Part shown: positions 25,572-35,285 of the stretch, one piece after another
Layout: every line of letters begins with the position of its first letter
How positions within the stretch are numbered: the first letter of the stretch is position 1
NCBI RefSeq assembly: GCF_900102335.1
Contig: NZ_FNBM01000004.1
Location: forward strand, 1-64,000
Direction of reading: 5' to 3'
Length of the DNA: 64,000 nt
From: Phytopseudomonas seleniipraecipitans
GTDB lineage: Bacteria; Pseudomonadota; Gammaproteobacteria; Pseudomonadales; Pseudomonadaceae
The notes under the pieces: model-generated
What the model saw: only the letters and a program-made list of their open reading frames with translations
Told to the model about the DNA's origin: nothing
The model's database searches: none
Program-made: the position numbers and the translations under genes

Positions 25572-27818
25572 TCATTTTTCCCGCCAGAAACGCGGTATTT
25601 CACGCAATGCCTGAGGCTCATCGAACGAACCGAGGTCAATACGCAGTGCGCCGGTCTTGACGCTGTCGTAGGCACGGGTATCGAATGCCTGGTACCGCGA
25701 GACGACCGCGGGATGAGGATGCCCGTAAGCGTTGTGGCGGCCACGCGAATACAACACCGCTTTTGGCTCGACGGCCTTTAGCAGGGCCCATGATGAGGAG
25801 CTGCGACTGCCATGGTGCGGCGCCAGTAACCACTGCGCGCGCAGATCACGACCGCTGTCGATGAGGGCTCGCTCGGCATGTGCGTCGATATCACCGGTGA
25901 GCAACATGCGCTCACCTGACGCTTCGATCATCAGCACGCAGGAGGCCTGGTTGCTGTCGGTCGCATCAGCCCATCGCCAAGTAGAGAACTGCACGCCGTC
26001 CCACTGCCACTGGCGCTCGTCACAAGGCTGCGCCTGCAGTACGCCTGGCAAGCCGGGCACATCACCACTCACCACCTCTGCGACCGGAAGGTCGCGGAAT
26101 ACGGCTTCGGCGCCCCCGGAATGGTCGTTATCGGCGTGACTGAGCAGCAACATGTCCAGCGTGCGTACATCCAGCGCGCGCAGCGATGGCATGACCACAC
26201 GCTCGCCGATATCGAAGTCACCGAACTTGGCGCCAGCGTCGTACAGCAACGCATGACGCTGCGTCAGTATGAGCATGGACAGGCCCTGCCCGACGTCGAA
26301 CATCCACAGTTCTGCTCGGTTCTCGGCCGGGCGCTGCGTCGGGGTAAACCATAACGGGAGCAGCAACAACAGCCCAAGGGCGCGTAGCGGCACGCCACCT
26401 GGCAGCAGGATCAATACGGCGCCCAAGGCGACGAGCAACCACGCCCAGAACGGCAAGCGACTCGGTAGCCAGGCCGGAGCCAGCGCCGCCGTCCACTCCA
26501 GTAATTGAAACAGTACGGCCAACGCACCACCTGCCAGCCATTGCGTCGTCTCGCCGAGCCACGGCACTGGCAGCAGCACGGCGCTCGCCAGTGACAACGG
26601 CACAGCCACCAGCCCCACCCACGGAACCGCAAGCAGATTGGCCAGCGGGCTGCTGATGCTGATCGGCAGCCCTAACGCCAACAGCATCGGCGCCAGACCA
26701 ACCGCCATCGTCCACTGCGCGCGCCCCAACGTGCGCCACCAGGGCCAGGCCCCCAGCCGGCCGGCAAAGCTCAAGATCAGCAAGCCGACCGCCCCGAAGG
26801 ACAACCAGAACCCGGGCTGCAAGACGACCAGCGGCTCGTACAGCAGCACGGCGGACAGCGCCATCAACAGCGGCAGCGTCACGCCAAGATGGCGGAAGCG
26901 CCAACGCCACAGCAGCACCAGACCGATCATGGCACTGGCGCGCTGCACCGGAACGTCGAAACCGGCCATGACGCTGTAAGTAAGGGCGCCAGTGAAAGCC
27001 GCAAGGCAGGCCGTGGGCAGCCAGGGTACACGCTGGGGCCACCAGCCCAGACGCGCCAACCAGAAGATCAACCCGTACAGCATGCCGGCCACCAGCGATA
27101 CGTGCGTTCCGGAAATCACCAGCAGATGAACCGTGCCGGTGTTCTGCAAAACACGCCAGTCCGCCGCCGACAGACCGGAGCCGTCGCCCAGCACCAGCGC
27201 TGCGACAACGCCGGCGCGGCCGTGCGGATCGTAAGCAACCAGACGCTCACGCAGGCCATCGCGCCAGAAGGAAAACCCGCTCGCCTCGCCCAGGCGCTGG
27301 CCCGACTTCACCGTGCCAACCGCGCCCACGCGCTGGGCCAAAAGCCAGGCCTCATAGTCGAAGGCCTGCGGGTTGACCAAGCCGTGAGGACGCTTCAGAT
27401 TGACGGCCAGACGCCAGGTTTCGCCAGCGCGAACGTGCGGGCCGCCATACCAGGAAACCCGCAGCAGCTTCGGCAGCGCAGCCCGTCGCGACTGCGCATG
27501 CGCCAGCTCGAACCTCACCACGCCGTCACGCATTTCCGGCAACCCGACTACCTGCCCTTGCATCCACAGTGTGCGGCCGTCGAGTGCCGCGTCGAGGCGA
27601 TCATCCAACGCCCACTGTGCCGACACACACGCCCAGCTAAACCCCAGCAGAAACAGGCCGACGGGATAGCTGCGAAACGGTACAAGCACGAGCCCGACAA
27701 CGCCCAGCGCCATCAGTGCCGAAGCAGGCGGCAGCTGCGGCAAAAAGCGCAGCAGTAATACCCCGGCTGCCAAACCCAGCAACCCGTTACGCAGGTTGCC
27801 TGATCGAATCCCATCCAT
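25572..27818 (-). CDS. comEC: DNA internalisation competence protein ComEC/Rec2
   Basis: This 748-residue protein forms the inner-membrane channel for DNA uptake. An N-terminal membrane part and OB-like DUF4131 region are followed by the multi-span Competence domain (about residues 200-500). A C-terminal metallo-beta-lactamase-like domain has SHADNDHSGG at about residues 560-570. All domains are full length, so the gene looks functional. It stands alone between the lol operon terminator and the exbB operon on the same strand. Confidence 0.94.
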   Translation of the reverse strand: MDGIRSGNLRNGLLGLAAGVLLLRFLPQLPPASALMALGVVGLVLVPFRSYPVGLFLLGFSWACVSAQWALDDRLDAALDGRTLWMQGQVVGLPEMRDGVVRFELAHAQSRRAALPKLLRVSWYGGPHVRAGETWRLAVNLKRPHGLVNPQAFDYEAWLLAQRVGAVGTVKSGQRLGEASGFSFWRDGLRERLVAYDPHGRAGVVAALVLGDGSGLSAADWRVLQNTGTVHLLVISGTHVSLVAGMLYGLIFWLARLGWWPQRVPWLPTACLAAFTGALTYSVMAGFDVPVQRASAMIGLVLLWRWRFRHLGVTLPLLMALSAVLLYEPLVVLQPGFWLSFGAVGLLILSFAGRLGAWPWWRTLGRAQWTMAVGLAPMLLALGLPISISSPLANLLAVPWVGLVAVPLSLASAVLLPVPWLGETTQWLAGGALAVLFQLLEWTAALAPAWLPSRLPFWAWLLVALGAVLILLPGGVPLRALGLLLLLPLWFTPTQRPAENRAELWMFDVGQGLSMLILTQRHALLYDAGAKFGDFDIGERVVMPSLRALDVRTLDMLLLSHADNDHSGGAEAVFRDLPVAEVVSGDVPGLPGVLQAQPCDERQWQWDGVQFSTWRWADATDSNQASCVLMIEASGERMLLTGDIDAHAERALIDSGRDLRAQWLLAPHHGSRSSSSWALLKAVEPKAVLYSRGRHNAYGHPHPAVVSRYQAFDTRAYDSVKTGALRIDLGSFDEPQALREIPRFWREK

Positions 27819-27844
27819 GGGCGCCCTTCTGGCTCAGAAACAAA

Positions 27845-27872
27845 AAAGGCCGCTATTCACATAGCGGCCTTT
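27845..27872 (-). terminator. intrinsic terminator of the lolCDE operon
   Basis: AAAGGCCGCTAT (27845-27856) and ATAGCGGCCTTT (27861-27872) form a 12-base perfect stem with a four-base loop. On the minus strand it is followed by TTTTTTG. It lies 39 bases after the lolE stop and before comEC, separating the two units. Confidence 0.93.
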
Positions 27873-27910
27873 CGAGATTAGCAGGCTGTCGACAAACTAC
27901 CCGCGTACCC

Positions 27911-29155
27911 TCATTCGTAACGCAACGCCTCGGCCGGTTGCGTACGCGACGCACGCCAGGACGGGTACAGCGTAGCGAGGAAGCTGAGGATCAATGCCGC
28001 GCTGCAGATCAGCACAACGTCACCGGTCTGCAGCTCAGACGGTAGCGTGCTGATAAAGTACACATCCGAGCTGAACACGTGCTGCCCCGTAACGCGCTCC
28101 AGCCAGCCCACCAGTTCGCTGACGTTGAGCGCAGCGAGCACGCCGAGCACACCGCCGATCAGTGTGCCGATCACGCCAATCACCGTTCCCTGAACCATGA
28201 AAATGCCCATGATTTGCCGCGGCGTGGCGCCCAACGTGCGCAGGATGGCGATGTCCGCGCCCTTGTCAGCGACCACCATGATCAGCGTGGCAATGATATT
28301 GAAGGCTGCCACCGCAACGATCAGCAGCAGCAGCAGCCCGATCATGGTCTTCTCCATTTTCATGGCGCTGAACAGGCTGCCCTGGGTCTGCGTCCAATCA
28401 CTGGCGTGGTAGCCCTCGCCTAACTGCGTGGCAATCGCGCCGGCCACTTGTGGCGATTGGTAGAGGTCCTTGAGCTTGAGACGGATACTCTGCACCGAAC
28501 CGGGGTCCAGGCGCTGAATCTGCGCCGCATCGGCGACGTTGATCAGTGCCAGCGAGCTGTCCAGATCAGCGCCGACCTTGAAGACTCCGACCACGTTCAG
28601 ACGCTGCATGCGCGGCGAGATGCCGCCGGGCACCGAGCTGATTTCCGGGACGATCAATGCCAGCCGGTCACCGACCTGCAGCTGGAAGCGGCGCGCGGTG
28701 ATTTCGCCAATCACCACGCCATACTCACCCTCGCGCAAGTCGCTCAAGCGCCCTTGCACCATGTGATCGCCAATGATCGAGACCTTGGGCTCGAGCGCTG
28801 GGTCAATGCCGTGCAGCTGGATCGGCTGCATCACACCGCGATAGGAGAGCATGCCCTCCAACTCGGCGAACGGCACTGCGGCCTCCACTTGCGGGTTCTG
28901 CAGCGCGACCTTGGCGGGCGCTTGCCAGTCGGCCAGGGCCGGTGAGCCAGCGATGGTCGCGTGGGGCACCATGCCGAGAATTCGCGAGCTCATTTCCCGG
29001 TGAAAGCCGTTCATTACCGACAACACCACGATCATCGCCAGCACGCCGAGGGCCAGGCCGATCATCGAGGTCAGGGAAATGAACGAGATGAAATGGTTGC
29101 GGCGCTTGGCACGGGTGTAACGCAGGCCGATGAACACACTCAGCGGGCGAAACAT
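27911..29155 (-). CDS. lolE: lipoprotein-releasing system permease LolE
   Basis: This 414-residue inner-membrane permease has one N-terminal and three C-terminal membrane spans around a large periplasmic domain (MacB-PCD and FtsX parts). It releases lipoproteins from the inner membrane to LolA with LolC and LolD. It is a close paralogue of the first gene of the operon: both begin MFRPLSVF and share [11 protein letters not shown]. The assignment as LolE rather than LolC rests on gene order. The start overlaps the lolD stop codon. Confidence 0.93.
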   Translation of the reverse strand: MFRPLSVFIGLRYTRAKRRNHFISFISLTSMIGLALGVLAMIVVLSVMNGFHREMSSRILGMVPHATIAGSPALADWQAPAKVALQNPQVEAAVPFAELEGMLSYRGVMQPIQLHGIDPALEPKVSIIGDHMVQGRLSDLREGEYGVVIGEITARRFQLQVGDRLALIVPEISSVPGGISPRMQRLNVVGVFKVGADLDSSLALINVADAAQIQRLDPGSVQSIRLKLKDLYQSPQVAGAIATQLGEGYHASDWTQTQGSLFSAMKMEKTMIGLLLLLIVAVAAFNIIATLIMVVADKGADIAILRTLGATPRQIMGIFMVQGTVIGVIGTLIGGVLGVLAALNVSELVGWLERVTGQHVFSSDVYFISTLPSELQTGDVVLICSAALILSFLATLYPSWRASRTQPAEALRYE

Positions 29156-29859
29156 CAGGCGTGCACCAGCTTGCCGTCTTCCAGGCTCAACACCCGGTCC
29201 ATCTGCCGCGCCAGTTGCAGGTCATGGGTCACCACCAGAAAGGCAGTCTGCGACTGTGTGCTCAGCTCGCGAATCATGTCCTGAATACCCTGAGCGGTAT
29301 GATTGTCGAGGTTACCGGTGGGCTCATCGAGCAGCACCAGCCCCGGACGATTGACCAGCGCTCGGGCAATCGCCACACGCTGGCGTTCGCCGCCAGAGAG
29401 CTCGGCAGGCTTGTGGCTCAGGCGATGGCCGAGACCGACGCGCTCGAGCAGCTCGGTGGCGCGCTGACGCGACTCGCTGATCGAAGTCTTGCCGATCAGC
29501 AGCGGCATGCACACGTTCTCCAACGCGGTGAACTCGGCGAGCAGGTGGTGGAACTGATAGACGAAACCCAGCGCGCGGTTACGTAGCAGCCCGCGCTGTT
29601 TCTCGTTGAGGGCCGACAGTTCTTCGCCAGCCAGCCAGACGCTGCCACTGCTGGGTGTGTCGAGGCCGCCGAGCATGTTCAGCAAGGTGCTTTTCCCTGA
29701 GCCGGAGCTGCCCACGATGGCCACGCGCTCACCGGGCAGCAGTTCCAGTTGCAAATCGTCGAGGACCACCACCGACTGCGGGCCTTCTTCGTAGCGCTTG
29801 CTCAGGTTGCGGCAGCTGAGCACGGCGCTCGCCTGCGCCTGCACGACCGGATCACTCAT
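29155..29859 (-). CDS. lolD: lipoprotein-releasing system ATPase LolD
   Basis: This 234-residue cytoplasmic ABC ATPase powers LolCE. Walker [10 protein letters not shown], signature [15 protein letters not shown] and Walker [10 protein letters not shown] are intact. Its 5' end overlaps the lolC gene end by eight bases and its stop overlaps lolE, giving a tight lolC-lolD-lolE operon. Confidence 0.96.
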   Translation of the reverse strand: MSDPVVQAQASAVLSCRNLSKRYEEGPQSVVVLDDLQLELLPGERVAIVGSSGSGKSTLLNMLGGLDTPSSGSVWLAGEELSALNEKQRGLLRNRALGFVYQFHHLLAEFTALENVCMPLLIGKTSISESRQRATELLERVGLGHRLSHKPAELSGGERQRVAIARALVNRPGLVLLDEPTGNLDNHTAQGIQDMIRELSTQSQTAFLVVTHDLQLARQMDRVLSLEDGKLVHA

Positions 29860-31102
29860 AACGTAATGCCTCCGCGGGCTGGGTGCGCGCCGCGCGCCAG
29901 GCCGGATAAAGAGTAGCGAGGAAACTCAGGACCAATGCCGCACCGCACACCTGCAACACGTCGGCAAGCATCAGCTGCGACGGCAGGTAGTCGATGAAGT
30001 ACACATCGGCATTGAGAAACTTGAAGCCGAGCAAACGCTCGACGCCAGCGATGATCGAACTGATATTGAGCGCAGCGAGAATGCCCAGCAGCGCGCCGAT
30101 CAGCGTACCGATCACGCCGATCACCGTGCCTTGCACCATGAAAGTGGCCATGATCTGCATCGGCGTCGCGCCGAGGGTGCGCAGGATCGCGATGTCACCT
30201 TTCTTGTCGGTGACGACCATTACCAGCGTGGAAATGATGTTGAACGCCGCCACCGCGACGATCAGCAGCAGCAACAGACCGATCATGGCTTTTTCCATGC
30301 GGATGGCCTGATACAGGTTGCCGTGAGTGCGGGTCCAGTCACGCGCCAGGTAGTCCTGCTCGCCGAAGCTCTGCGCCAGCTGCCAGGCAGTGCGCGGCGC
30401 CTGGAACAGGTCGGCGAACTTGAGGCGGATACCCTGCACCTGATCCGGCTTGTGACGCTGCAGACGGGCCAGATCCTGGATGTGGGTCATGGCCACGAAA
30501 CCGTCGATTTCACCCGCGCCAACGTGAAAGATGCCAACCACCGTGAAACGCTTGAGGCGCGGAAACATACCACCAGGTGTAACGGTGACTTCCGGCGCCA
30601 CGAAGGTCACTTTGTCACCCACGCCAACGCCGAGCTTTTCTGCAGCCTTGTCGCCAATGACGATGCCGAAGGTGCCGGGCTGCAGGTCCTGCAGACGCCC
30701 CTCGCGGAAGAAGTCGCCAATGATCGACACCTTGGGCTCTTCGACCGGATCGACAGCGTTGATCAGCACCTTCTGCACCTTGCCGTCATTGGTCAGCAGC
30801 CCTTGCATCTGGCTGAACGGCGCGACAGCAAGGACCTGCGGGTTCTGCATGGCACGGTCGGCGAGCTGCCGCCAATCGCTGATCGGCGTGGAGCTCTCGA
30901 CCGTAGCGTGCGGCACCATGCCAAGCACGCGGGTGCGCATTTCATGGTCGAAGCCGTTCATTACTGACAGCACCAGAATCATCACCAGCACACCGAGTGC
31001 CAGCCCGATCATCGAGGTCAGGGAAATAAACGAAACGAAGTGATTGCGACGCTTGGCCCGCGTGTAGCGCGTGCCGAGAAAAACGGACAGGGGTCTGAAC
31101 AT
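29852..31102 (-). CDS. lolC: lipoprotein-releasing system permease LolC
   Basis: This 416-residue protein is the first permease of the Lol exporter, with the same architecture as LolE: an N-terminal span at about residues 25-48, a periplasmic domain, and three C-terminal spans including [20 protein letters not shown]. The ATG at 31102 is chosen because the paralogue starts identically; the frame runs 52 codons further but that part is not conserved. It is divergent from the PilZ gene, with about 95 bases between the starts. Confidence 0.94.
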   Translation of the reverse strand: MFRPLSVFLGTRYTRAKRRNHFVSFISLTSMIGLALGVLVMILVLSVMNGFDHEMRTRVLGMVPHATVESSTPISDWRQLADRAMQNPQVLAVAPFSQMQGLLTNDGKVQKVLINAVDPVEEPKVSIIGDFFREGRLQDLQPGTFGIVIGDKAAEKLGVGVGDKVTFVAPEVTVTPGGMFPRLKRFTVVGIFHVGAGEIDGFVAMTHIQDLARLQRHKPDQVQGIRLKFADLFQAPRTAWQLAQSFGEQDYLARDWTRTHGNLYQAIRMEKAMIGLLLLLIVAVAAFNIISTLVMVVTDKKGDIAILRTLGATPMQIMATFMVQGTVIGVIGTLIGALLGILAALNISSIIAGVERLLGFKFLNADVYFIDYLPSQLMLADVLQVCGAALVLSFLATLYPAWRAARTQPAEALRYE

Positions 31103-31197
31103 GTGGGGCGCTTGTTCGAGGGAAAGAGAAACGTCCTTGTGGCGGGGCCTGGCAAGCGGCCTTACACTCTGACCACCACCGCTGCCATGGGTTCGCC

Positions 31198-31770
31198 ATG
31201 TCGACTCAAGACGAAAATGATCGCCGAGAATACTACCGTATCGAGGACACGATCGCACTGGATTTCACCCTACTGGCGGGCGCCGAAGCCCTGGCCAGTG
31301 ACGAGCTTCACGATGCCTCGCCGCTGTTCAATGTGCTCAGCGAGCTACACGTCATGGACTTCGAATCCCAGCATCTGCTGCGCAATATAAGCGAGCGCGA
31401 TCGCACCCTGGCCAGTTACCTGAAGGTGGTCAACAAGCGCATCGACCTACTCGGCCAGGCGATGGCCCAGAGCCTGCTGCGCGACATCGGCCCACCGAAA
31501 CGCGTCACCCTGTCCGAAGGTGGCATCAGCTTCCTCAACGCCCAGCCAGTGGCGGTCGACAGCCACATGGCGCTAAAGATGGTGTTGATGCCGCAAGCGC
31601 TGGGGCTGCTGCTGCGCGCCAGAGTCATGCACTGCCGAGAACACGAAGGGCAATTCGAGATCGGCACCGAATTCGAAGCGATGACTGACGCACAGCGCCA
31701 GTTGCTCGCCCGGCATATCCTGCAGCGCCAGGCGCAGGAGCGCCGTCAGGCTCGCGAGGATTCTGCATGA
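31198..31770 (+). CDS. PilZ-domain protein with an atypical c-di-GMP motif
   Basis: This 190-residue cytoplasmic protein has the RxxxR part of the PilZ c-di-GMP motif as R10-EYY-R14, directly at the N-terminus. About 95 residues then intervene before LSEGGISF, which matches SxxG but has Thr where the usual Asp/Asn of DxSxxG stands. The inserted helical segment is unusual and may be a separate module. c-di-GMP binding is therefore possible but not certain. The stop overlaps the next gene's ATG (ATGA), suggesting joint function with it and the phosphodiesterase downstream. Confidence 0.82.
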   Translation: MSTQDENDRREYYRIEDTIALDFTLLAGAEALASDELHDASPLFNVLSELHVMDFESQHLLRNISERDRTLASYLKVVNKRIDLLGQAMAQSLLRDIGPPKRVTLSEGGISFLNAQPVAVDSHMALKMVLMPQALGLLLRARVMHCREHEGQFEIGTEFEAMTDAQRQLLARHILQRQAQERRQAREDSA

Positions 31771-32063
31771 TCCCTTCTCCCTTGTTACTGGCACTGGCGT
31801 TGCTGCTGCCAATGGCCGCCCAGGCCGATACGCTGACGATTCCCATCGGCCAGCAAGGCGCCGACCTCACCGACCTGCCACAACTCGGCCAATCCAAGCG
31901 CTCGGTGCTGGAGCGCTTCGGCTTGGCGGATGAGGAGCATGCGCCCATTGGCAAGCCGCCGATCACCCGCTGGGATTACCGCGAATTCAGCGTCTATTTC
32001 GAATACGACCACGTGATCAATAGCGTGCGGCACCAACAGCCACGCACGATACGAACCGAGTAA
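31767..32063 (+). CDS. small exported protein of unknown function
   Basis: This 98-residue protein has a clear signal peptide (hydrophobic stretch LLLALALLLPMAAQA, cleavage likely after AQA at about residue 20) and a mature part of about 78 residues. Motifs such as SKRSVLERFG and ITRWDYREFSVYFEYD recall small BamE/SmpA-like folds (a short helix followed by strands), but no lipobox is present and the match is only an impression. It lies between the PilZ gene (four-base overlap) and the phosphodiesterase (nine bases). Confidence 0.8.
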   Translation: MIPSPLLLALALLLPMAAQADTLTIPIGQQGADLTDLPQLGQSKRSVLERFGLADEEHAPIGKPPITRWDYREFSVYFEYDHVINSVRHQQPRTIRTE

Positions 32064-32072
32064 GGAGCAACC

Positions 32073-32792
32073 GTGACCCTGATCTACGGCCATCGCGGCG
32101 CCAAGGGCGAAGCCCCGGAAAATACCCTGACCAGCTTCCAGCAGTGCCTCGAACACGGCGTACGTCGCTGCGAGCTGGACCTGCACCTGTCCCGCGACAG
32201 TGAGCTGATGGTCATCCACGACCCGACGCTCAAGCGCACCACCGGCCAGCGCGGCAAAGTGGTCGAACACGATGCTGCCGACCTGGTGCATTACGACGCG
32301 CGCCGCGGCGGTCCCGGCTGGCGTCACCCCTGCCCGATTCCACGCCTGAGCGAGTTGTTCGAACAGTGCGATTTCGACCACTGGCAACTCGAGGTCAAGA
32401 GCGCCTCCAAGGTACGCGCCGCCCGCACCGTCGAAGCCATCGCCCTGCTCAGCCGGCGTTTTGGCCTGGACGACAAGATCACCATCACCTCCAGCTCCCG
32501 CGAAGTGCTCAGCGCCGCCCAACGCCTGACGCCGCACCTGGCCCGTGGCCTGGTCGCCGAATACGCCTGGCTGGACCCGATCAAGGTGGCGCGTAACTAC
32601 GGCTGCGACCTGCTGGCCCTGAACTGGACGCTGTGCACCCCGGAGCGCCTGCTGAAGGCGCAGAAAGCCGGTCTGCACGTATCGGTGTGGACAGTCAACG
32701 AACCCGCGCTGATGCGCCGCCTCGCCGACTTCGGCGCAGACAGCATCATCACCGACTTCCCGGGTATCGCGGTCAGTACGCTGCGCGGTTGA
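32073..32792 (+). CDS. glycerophosphodiester phosphodiesterase (GDPD family)
   Basis: This 239-residue enzyme is cytoplasmic (no signal peptide). It contains the GDPD signature GHRGAKGEAPENT at the N-terminus, with catalytic His and the ENT motif. ELDLHLSRD and VIHDPTL (second catalytic His) follow. It hydrolyses glycerophosphodiesters to glycerol 3-phosphate and an alcohol, like UgpQ. The start is GTG at 32073 with AAGGAG seven bases before it. The gene is co-oriented and close to the PilZ pair. Confidence 0.9.
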   Translation: MTLIYGHRGAKGEAPENTLTSFQQCLEHGVRRCELDLHLSRDSELMVIHDPTLKRTTGQRGKVVEHDAADLVHYDARRGGPGWRHPCPIPRLSELFEQCDFDHWQLEVKSASKVRAARTVEAIALLSRRFGLDDKITITSSSREVLSAAQRLTPHLARGLVAEYAWLDPIKVARNYGCDLLALNWTLCTPERLLKAQKAGLHVSVWTVNEPALMRRLADFGADSIITDFPGIAVSTLRG

Positions 32793-32850
32793 ACAGCAGC
32801 GAAGCGGCGGCGCAATGGCAGCCGCCGCGTGAACAGACAAGGACTGGGCG

Positions 32851-33384
32851 ATGCTCATCGTCTTCAGCGGCCTTCCGGGCACTGGGAAAACCACGCTGGC
32901 GAAAACGCTGGCGGACAGCTTGAACGCCGTGTATCTGCGTATCGACAGTATTGAACAGGCACTGCGCACTAGCGGAGCCCTGCGCGGGGATGTAGGAAGC
33001 AGCGGTTATGAGGTGGCCAACATCGTCGCCCTGGATAACCTCAAGATAGCGCGGACGGTGGTAGCCGACTGCGTGAATCCGGTACTCGAAAGCCGCACGG
33101 CCTGGGCTGACACCGCACGGACTGCCGGTTGCCCGCTGCTGAATATTGAAATCCTCTGTTCTGACAAACGCCAGCACCAACAGCGAGTGGAGTCGAGGGT
33201 TGTCGATGTGCCCGGCCTCGTCGCCCCCAGCTGGCAGTCGGTACAGGCCCATGAATACGAAGCCTGGGGCGAGCCAACGTTCACAATTGATACTGCCTTC
33301 ACGTCGCCGGAAACCGCGCAGAAATTGATACTTGAGCGCGTTTCGGCTTATGCAGCCACGCATTGGGAACGTGTTGAGCGTTAA
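32851..33384 (+). CDS. small P-loop kinase (AAA/zeta-toxin-like fold)
   Basis: This 177-residue protein has Walker A GLPGTGKTT at residues 7-15, followed by a DSI motif (about residue 31-33) typical of small-molecule kinases related to chloramphenicol phosphotransferase or gluconate kinase. The substrate is unknown. AAGGA precedes the ATG. Its codon choice looks less GC-biased than its neighbours (for example ATA, AGT and TTG codons), and a kinase is not usually expected between the phosphodiesterase and sthA, so recent acquisition is possible. Confidence 0.78.
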   Translation: MLIVFSGLPGTGKTTLAKTLADSLNAVYLRIDSIEQALRTSGALRGDVGSSGYEVANIVALDNLKIARTVVADCVNPVLESRTAWADTARTAGCPLLNIEILCSDKRQHQQRVESRVVDVPGLVAPSWQSVQAHEYEAWGEPTFTIDTAFTSPETAQKLILERVSAYAATHWERVER

Positions 33385-33429
33385 AGAACGCGGTGGAGAG
33401 AGGAAGCATTGAGCGCTCGCGCCCATAAA

Positions 33430-33456
33430 AAAACCGATCCACAAGGGATCGGTTTT
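33430..33456. terminator. bidirectional intrinsic terminator between the kinase gene and sthA
   Basis: AAAACCGATCC (33430-33440) pairs with GGATCGGTTTT (33446-33456). The minus strand continues into TTTTTTTA, so the hairpin ends sthA transcription. The plus strand has only TTTT, sufficient for weaker termination after the kinase gene. Confidence 0.88.
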
Positions 33457-33551
33457 CGGGCCTGTTCAGACGCTCTCGCGATTTGGCCAGCACCAGTCGC
33501 GGGAGTCGGCAAACGGATCCCCGACCGGCTCAGGCCGCCGGCCGGAGCCGC

Positions 33552-34946
33552 TCAAAAAAGCCGGTTGAGCCCGTCGAACGCTGCCACCCGGTAGGCTTCG
33601 GCCATGGTCGGGTAGTTGAAGGTGGTGTTGACGAAATACTTCAGGGTATTCGCCTCACCCTTCTGGTTCATGATCGCCTGACCAATGTGCACGATCTCCG
33701 AGGCCTGATAGCCGAAGCAGTGCACACCCAGCACTTCCAGCGTTTCACGATGGAAAAGAATCTTCAGCATGCCCACCGGCTCGTGGGAAATCTGCGCGCG
33801 CGCCATGCTCTTGAAGAATGCCTTGCCCACTTCGTAGGGGATTTGCGCCTTGGTCAGTTCATGCTCGTTCTTGCCGATCGAGCTAATCTCCGGAATGGTG
33901 TAGATACCCGTCGGGATATCATCGACGATCCGCCAACTGCCGTTGTCGACGATGCTACCCGCTGCAGAGCGACCCTGGTCGGCTGCCGCACTGGCCAGAC
34001 TTGGCCAGCCGATAACATCACCGGCGGCGTAGACGTTGGCCACTTCGGTACGATAATGCTCATCGACATGCACCTGACCACGGCTGTTGACGTTGATGCC
34101 GATGTTTTCCAGGCCCAGCTTGTCGGTGTTACCCGTACGCCCGTTACACCACAGCAGCGCATCCGCCTTGATCTTCTTGCCGGACTTGAGGTGCAGGATC
34201 ACACCGTTATCCAGCCCCTCGATGCGCTCGTATTCTTCGTTATGGCGAATGAGTACGTTGTTGGTCCGCAGGTGGTAACTCAACGCATCGGAGATTTCCG
34301 AATCGAGGAAGCTGAGCAGCTGGTCGCGGTTGTCGATCAGGTCGACCAATACGCCCAGGCCGCTGAAGATCGACGCATACTCGCTACCGATAACCCCGGC
34401 ACCGTAGATAATCAGGCGGCGCGGTGTGTGGCTGAGGGTCAGGATGGTATCGCTGTCGTACACGCGCGGATGACTGAAATCGACATCCACCGGGCGATAG
34501 GGGCGCGAACCAGTGGCGATGATCACCTGCTTGGCCGACAGGGTTTCTACCACGCCGTTGGGGCAGACCACTTCGATGGTCTGCTCGTCGGCGAAGCTGC
34601 CGGTGCCGAAGAACACGTCGATACGGTTGCGCGCGTAGTAGCCGGTGCGCGAGGTGACCTGTTTGGCGATCACCCGCTCGGCGCTTTTCAGCACGTCAGG
34701 GAAGGAGAACCAGCGCGGCTCACCGATCTGGCGGAACATGGGGTTGGTGTTGAACTGCATGATCTGCCGCACCGAGTGGCGCAGCGCTTTCGACGGTATG
34801 GTGCCCAGGTGAGTACAGTTGCCGCCGACCTCACGACGGTCATCGACCACCGCCACCTTGCGACCCGCCTTGGCCGCATTCATCGCCGCCCCTTCACCCG
34901 CCGGGCCGGAACCCAATACCACGACATCGTAGCTGTAGACCGCCAT
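33552..34946 (-). CDS. sthA: soluble pyridine nucleotide transhydrogenase SthA
   Basis: This 464-residue cytoplasmic flavoprotein transfers hydride between NADPH and NAD+. FAD-binding [10 protein letters not shown] is at residues 12-21. In the active-site loop GGNCTHLGT, Cys44 is kept but the second redox Cys of lipoamide dehydrogenases is Thr49, as expected for this enzyme. NAD-binding [10 protein letters not shown] is intact. The ATG follows GAGGAGAG. A terminator lies downstream. Confidence 0.96.
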   Translation of the reverse strand: MAVYSYDVVVLGSGPAGEGAAMNAAKAGRKVAVVDDRREVGGNCTHLGTIPSKALRHSVRQIMQFNTNPMFRQIGEPRWFSFPDVLKSAERVIAKQVTSRTGYYARNRIDVFFGTGSFADEQTIEVVCPNGVVETLSAKQVIIATGSRPYRPVDVDFSHPRVYDSDTILTLSHTPRRLIIYGAGVIGSEYASIFSGLGVLVDLIDNRDQLLSFLDSEISDALSYHLRTNNVLIRHNEEYERIEGLDNGVILHLKSGKKIKADALLWCNGRTGNTDKLGLENIGINVNSRGQVHVDEHYRTEVANVYAAGDVIGWPSLASAAADQGRSAAGSIVDNGSWRIVDDIPTGIYTIPEISSIGKNEHELTKAQIPYEVGKAFFKSMARAQISHEPVGMLKILFHRETLEVLGVHCFGYQASEIVHIGQAIMNQKGEANTLKYFVNTTFNYPTMAEAYRVAAFDGLNRLF

Positions 34947-35054
34947 GTTCTCTCCTCAGATCGTACCGGAGCGCGCGTCGTCACACCGGCAGGGCCAGGC
35001 CAGCGGCCTGGCATGCAACATTCTAGTAACCGGGCAATGAGCCGCGGATAAGGA

Positions 35055-35285
35055 TCAAGCCTTGCCGGGATCGTAGGTCTGCACGCTTGTGCCCGTGTCA
35101 GCCGCGTCACGGTTGACCTCCTCGCACTTCTCGCGGCTGCCACCACAGATCGAGCATTCCTTTTCGATGCCCAGCGCAGCGATGCCACCGCACGAGCCGG
35201 CAATGGGCTTGCGGCCCATGATGACGCCGACGGCCATAAGGCCTACGACAGTCAGCATGGTCAGAAAAATGATCAGCCACATCAT
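35055..35285 (-). CDS. nqrM: Na+-NQR maturation factor NqrM
   Basis: This 76-residue protein has one N-terminal membrane span and a conserved four-cysteine set (SCGGIAALG and CSICGGSREKC). It is proposed to deliver iron for the mononuclear site of the Na+-pumping NADH:quinone reductase. Its first ATG at 35285 overlaps the apbE stop codon (ATGA); an adjacent second ATG at 35282 is possible. It is the last gene of the nqr operon. Confidence 0.95.
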   Translation of the reverse strand: MMWLIIFLTMLTVVGLMAVGVIMGRKPIAGSCGGIAALGIEKECSICGGSREKCEEVNRDAADTGTSVQTYDPGKA

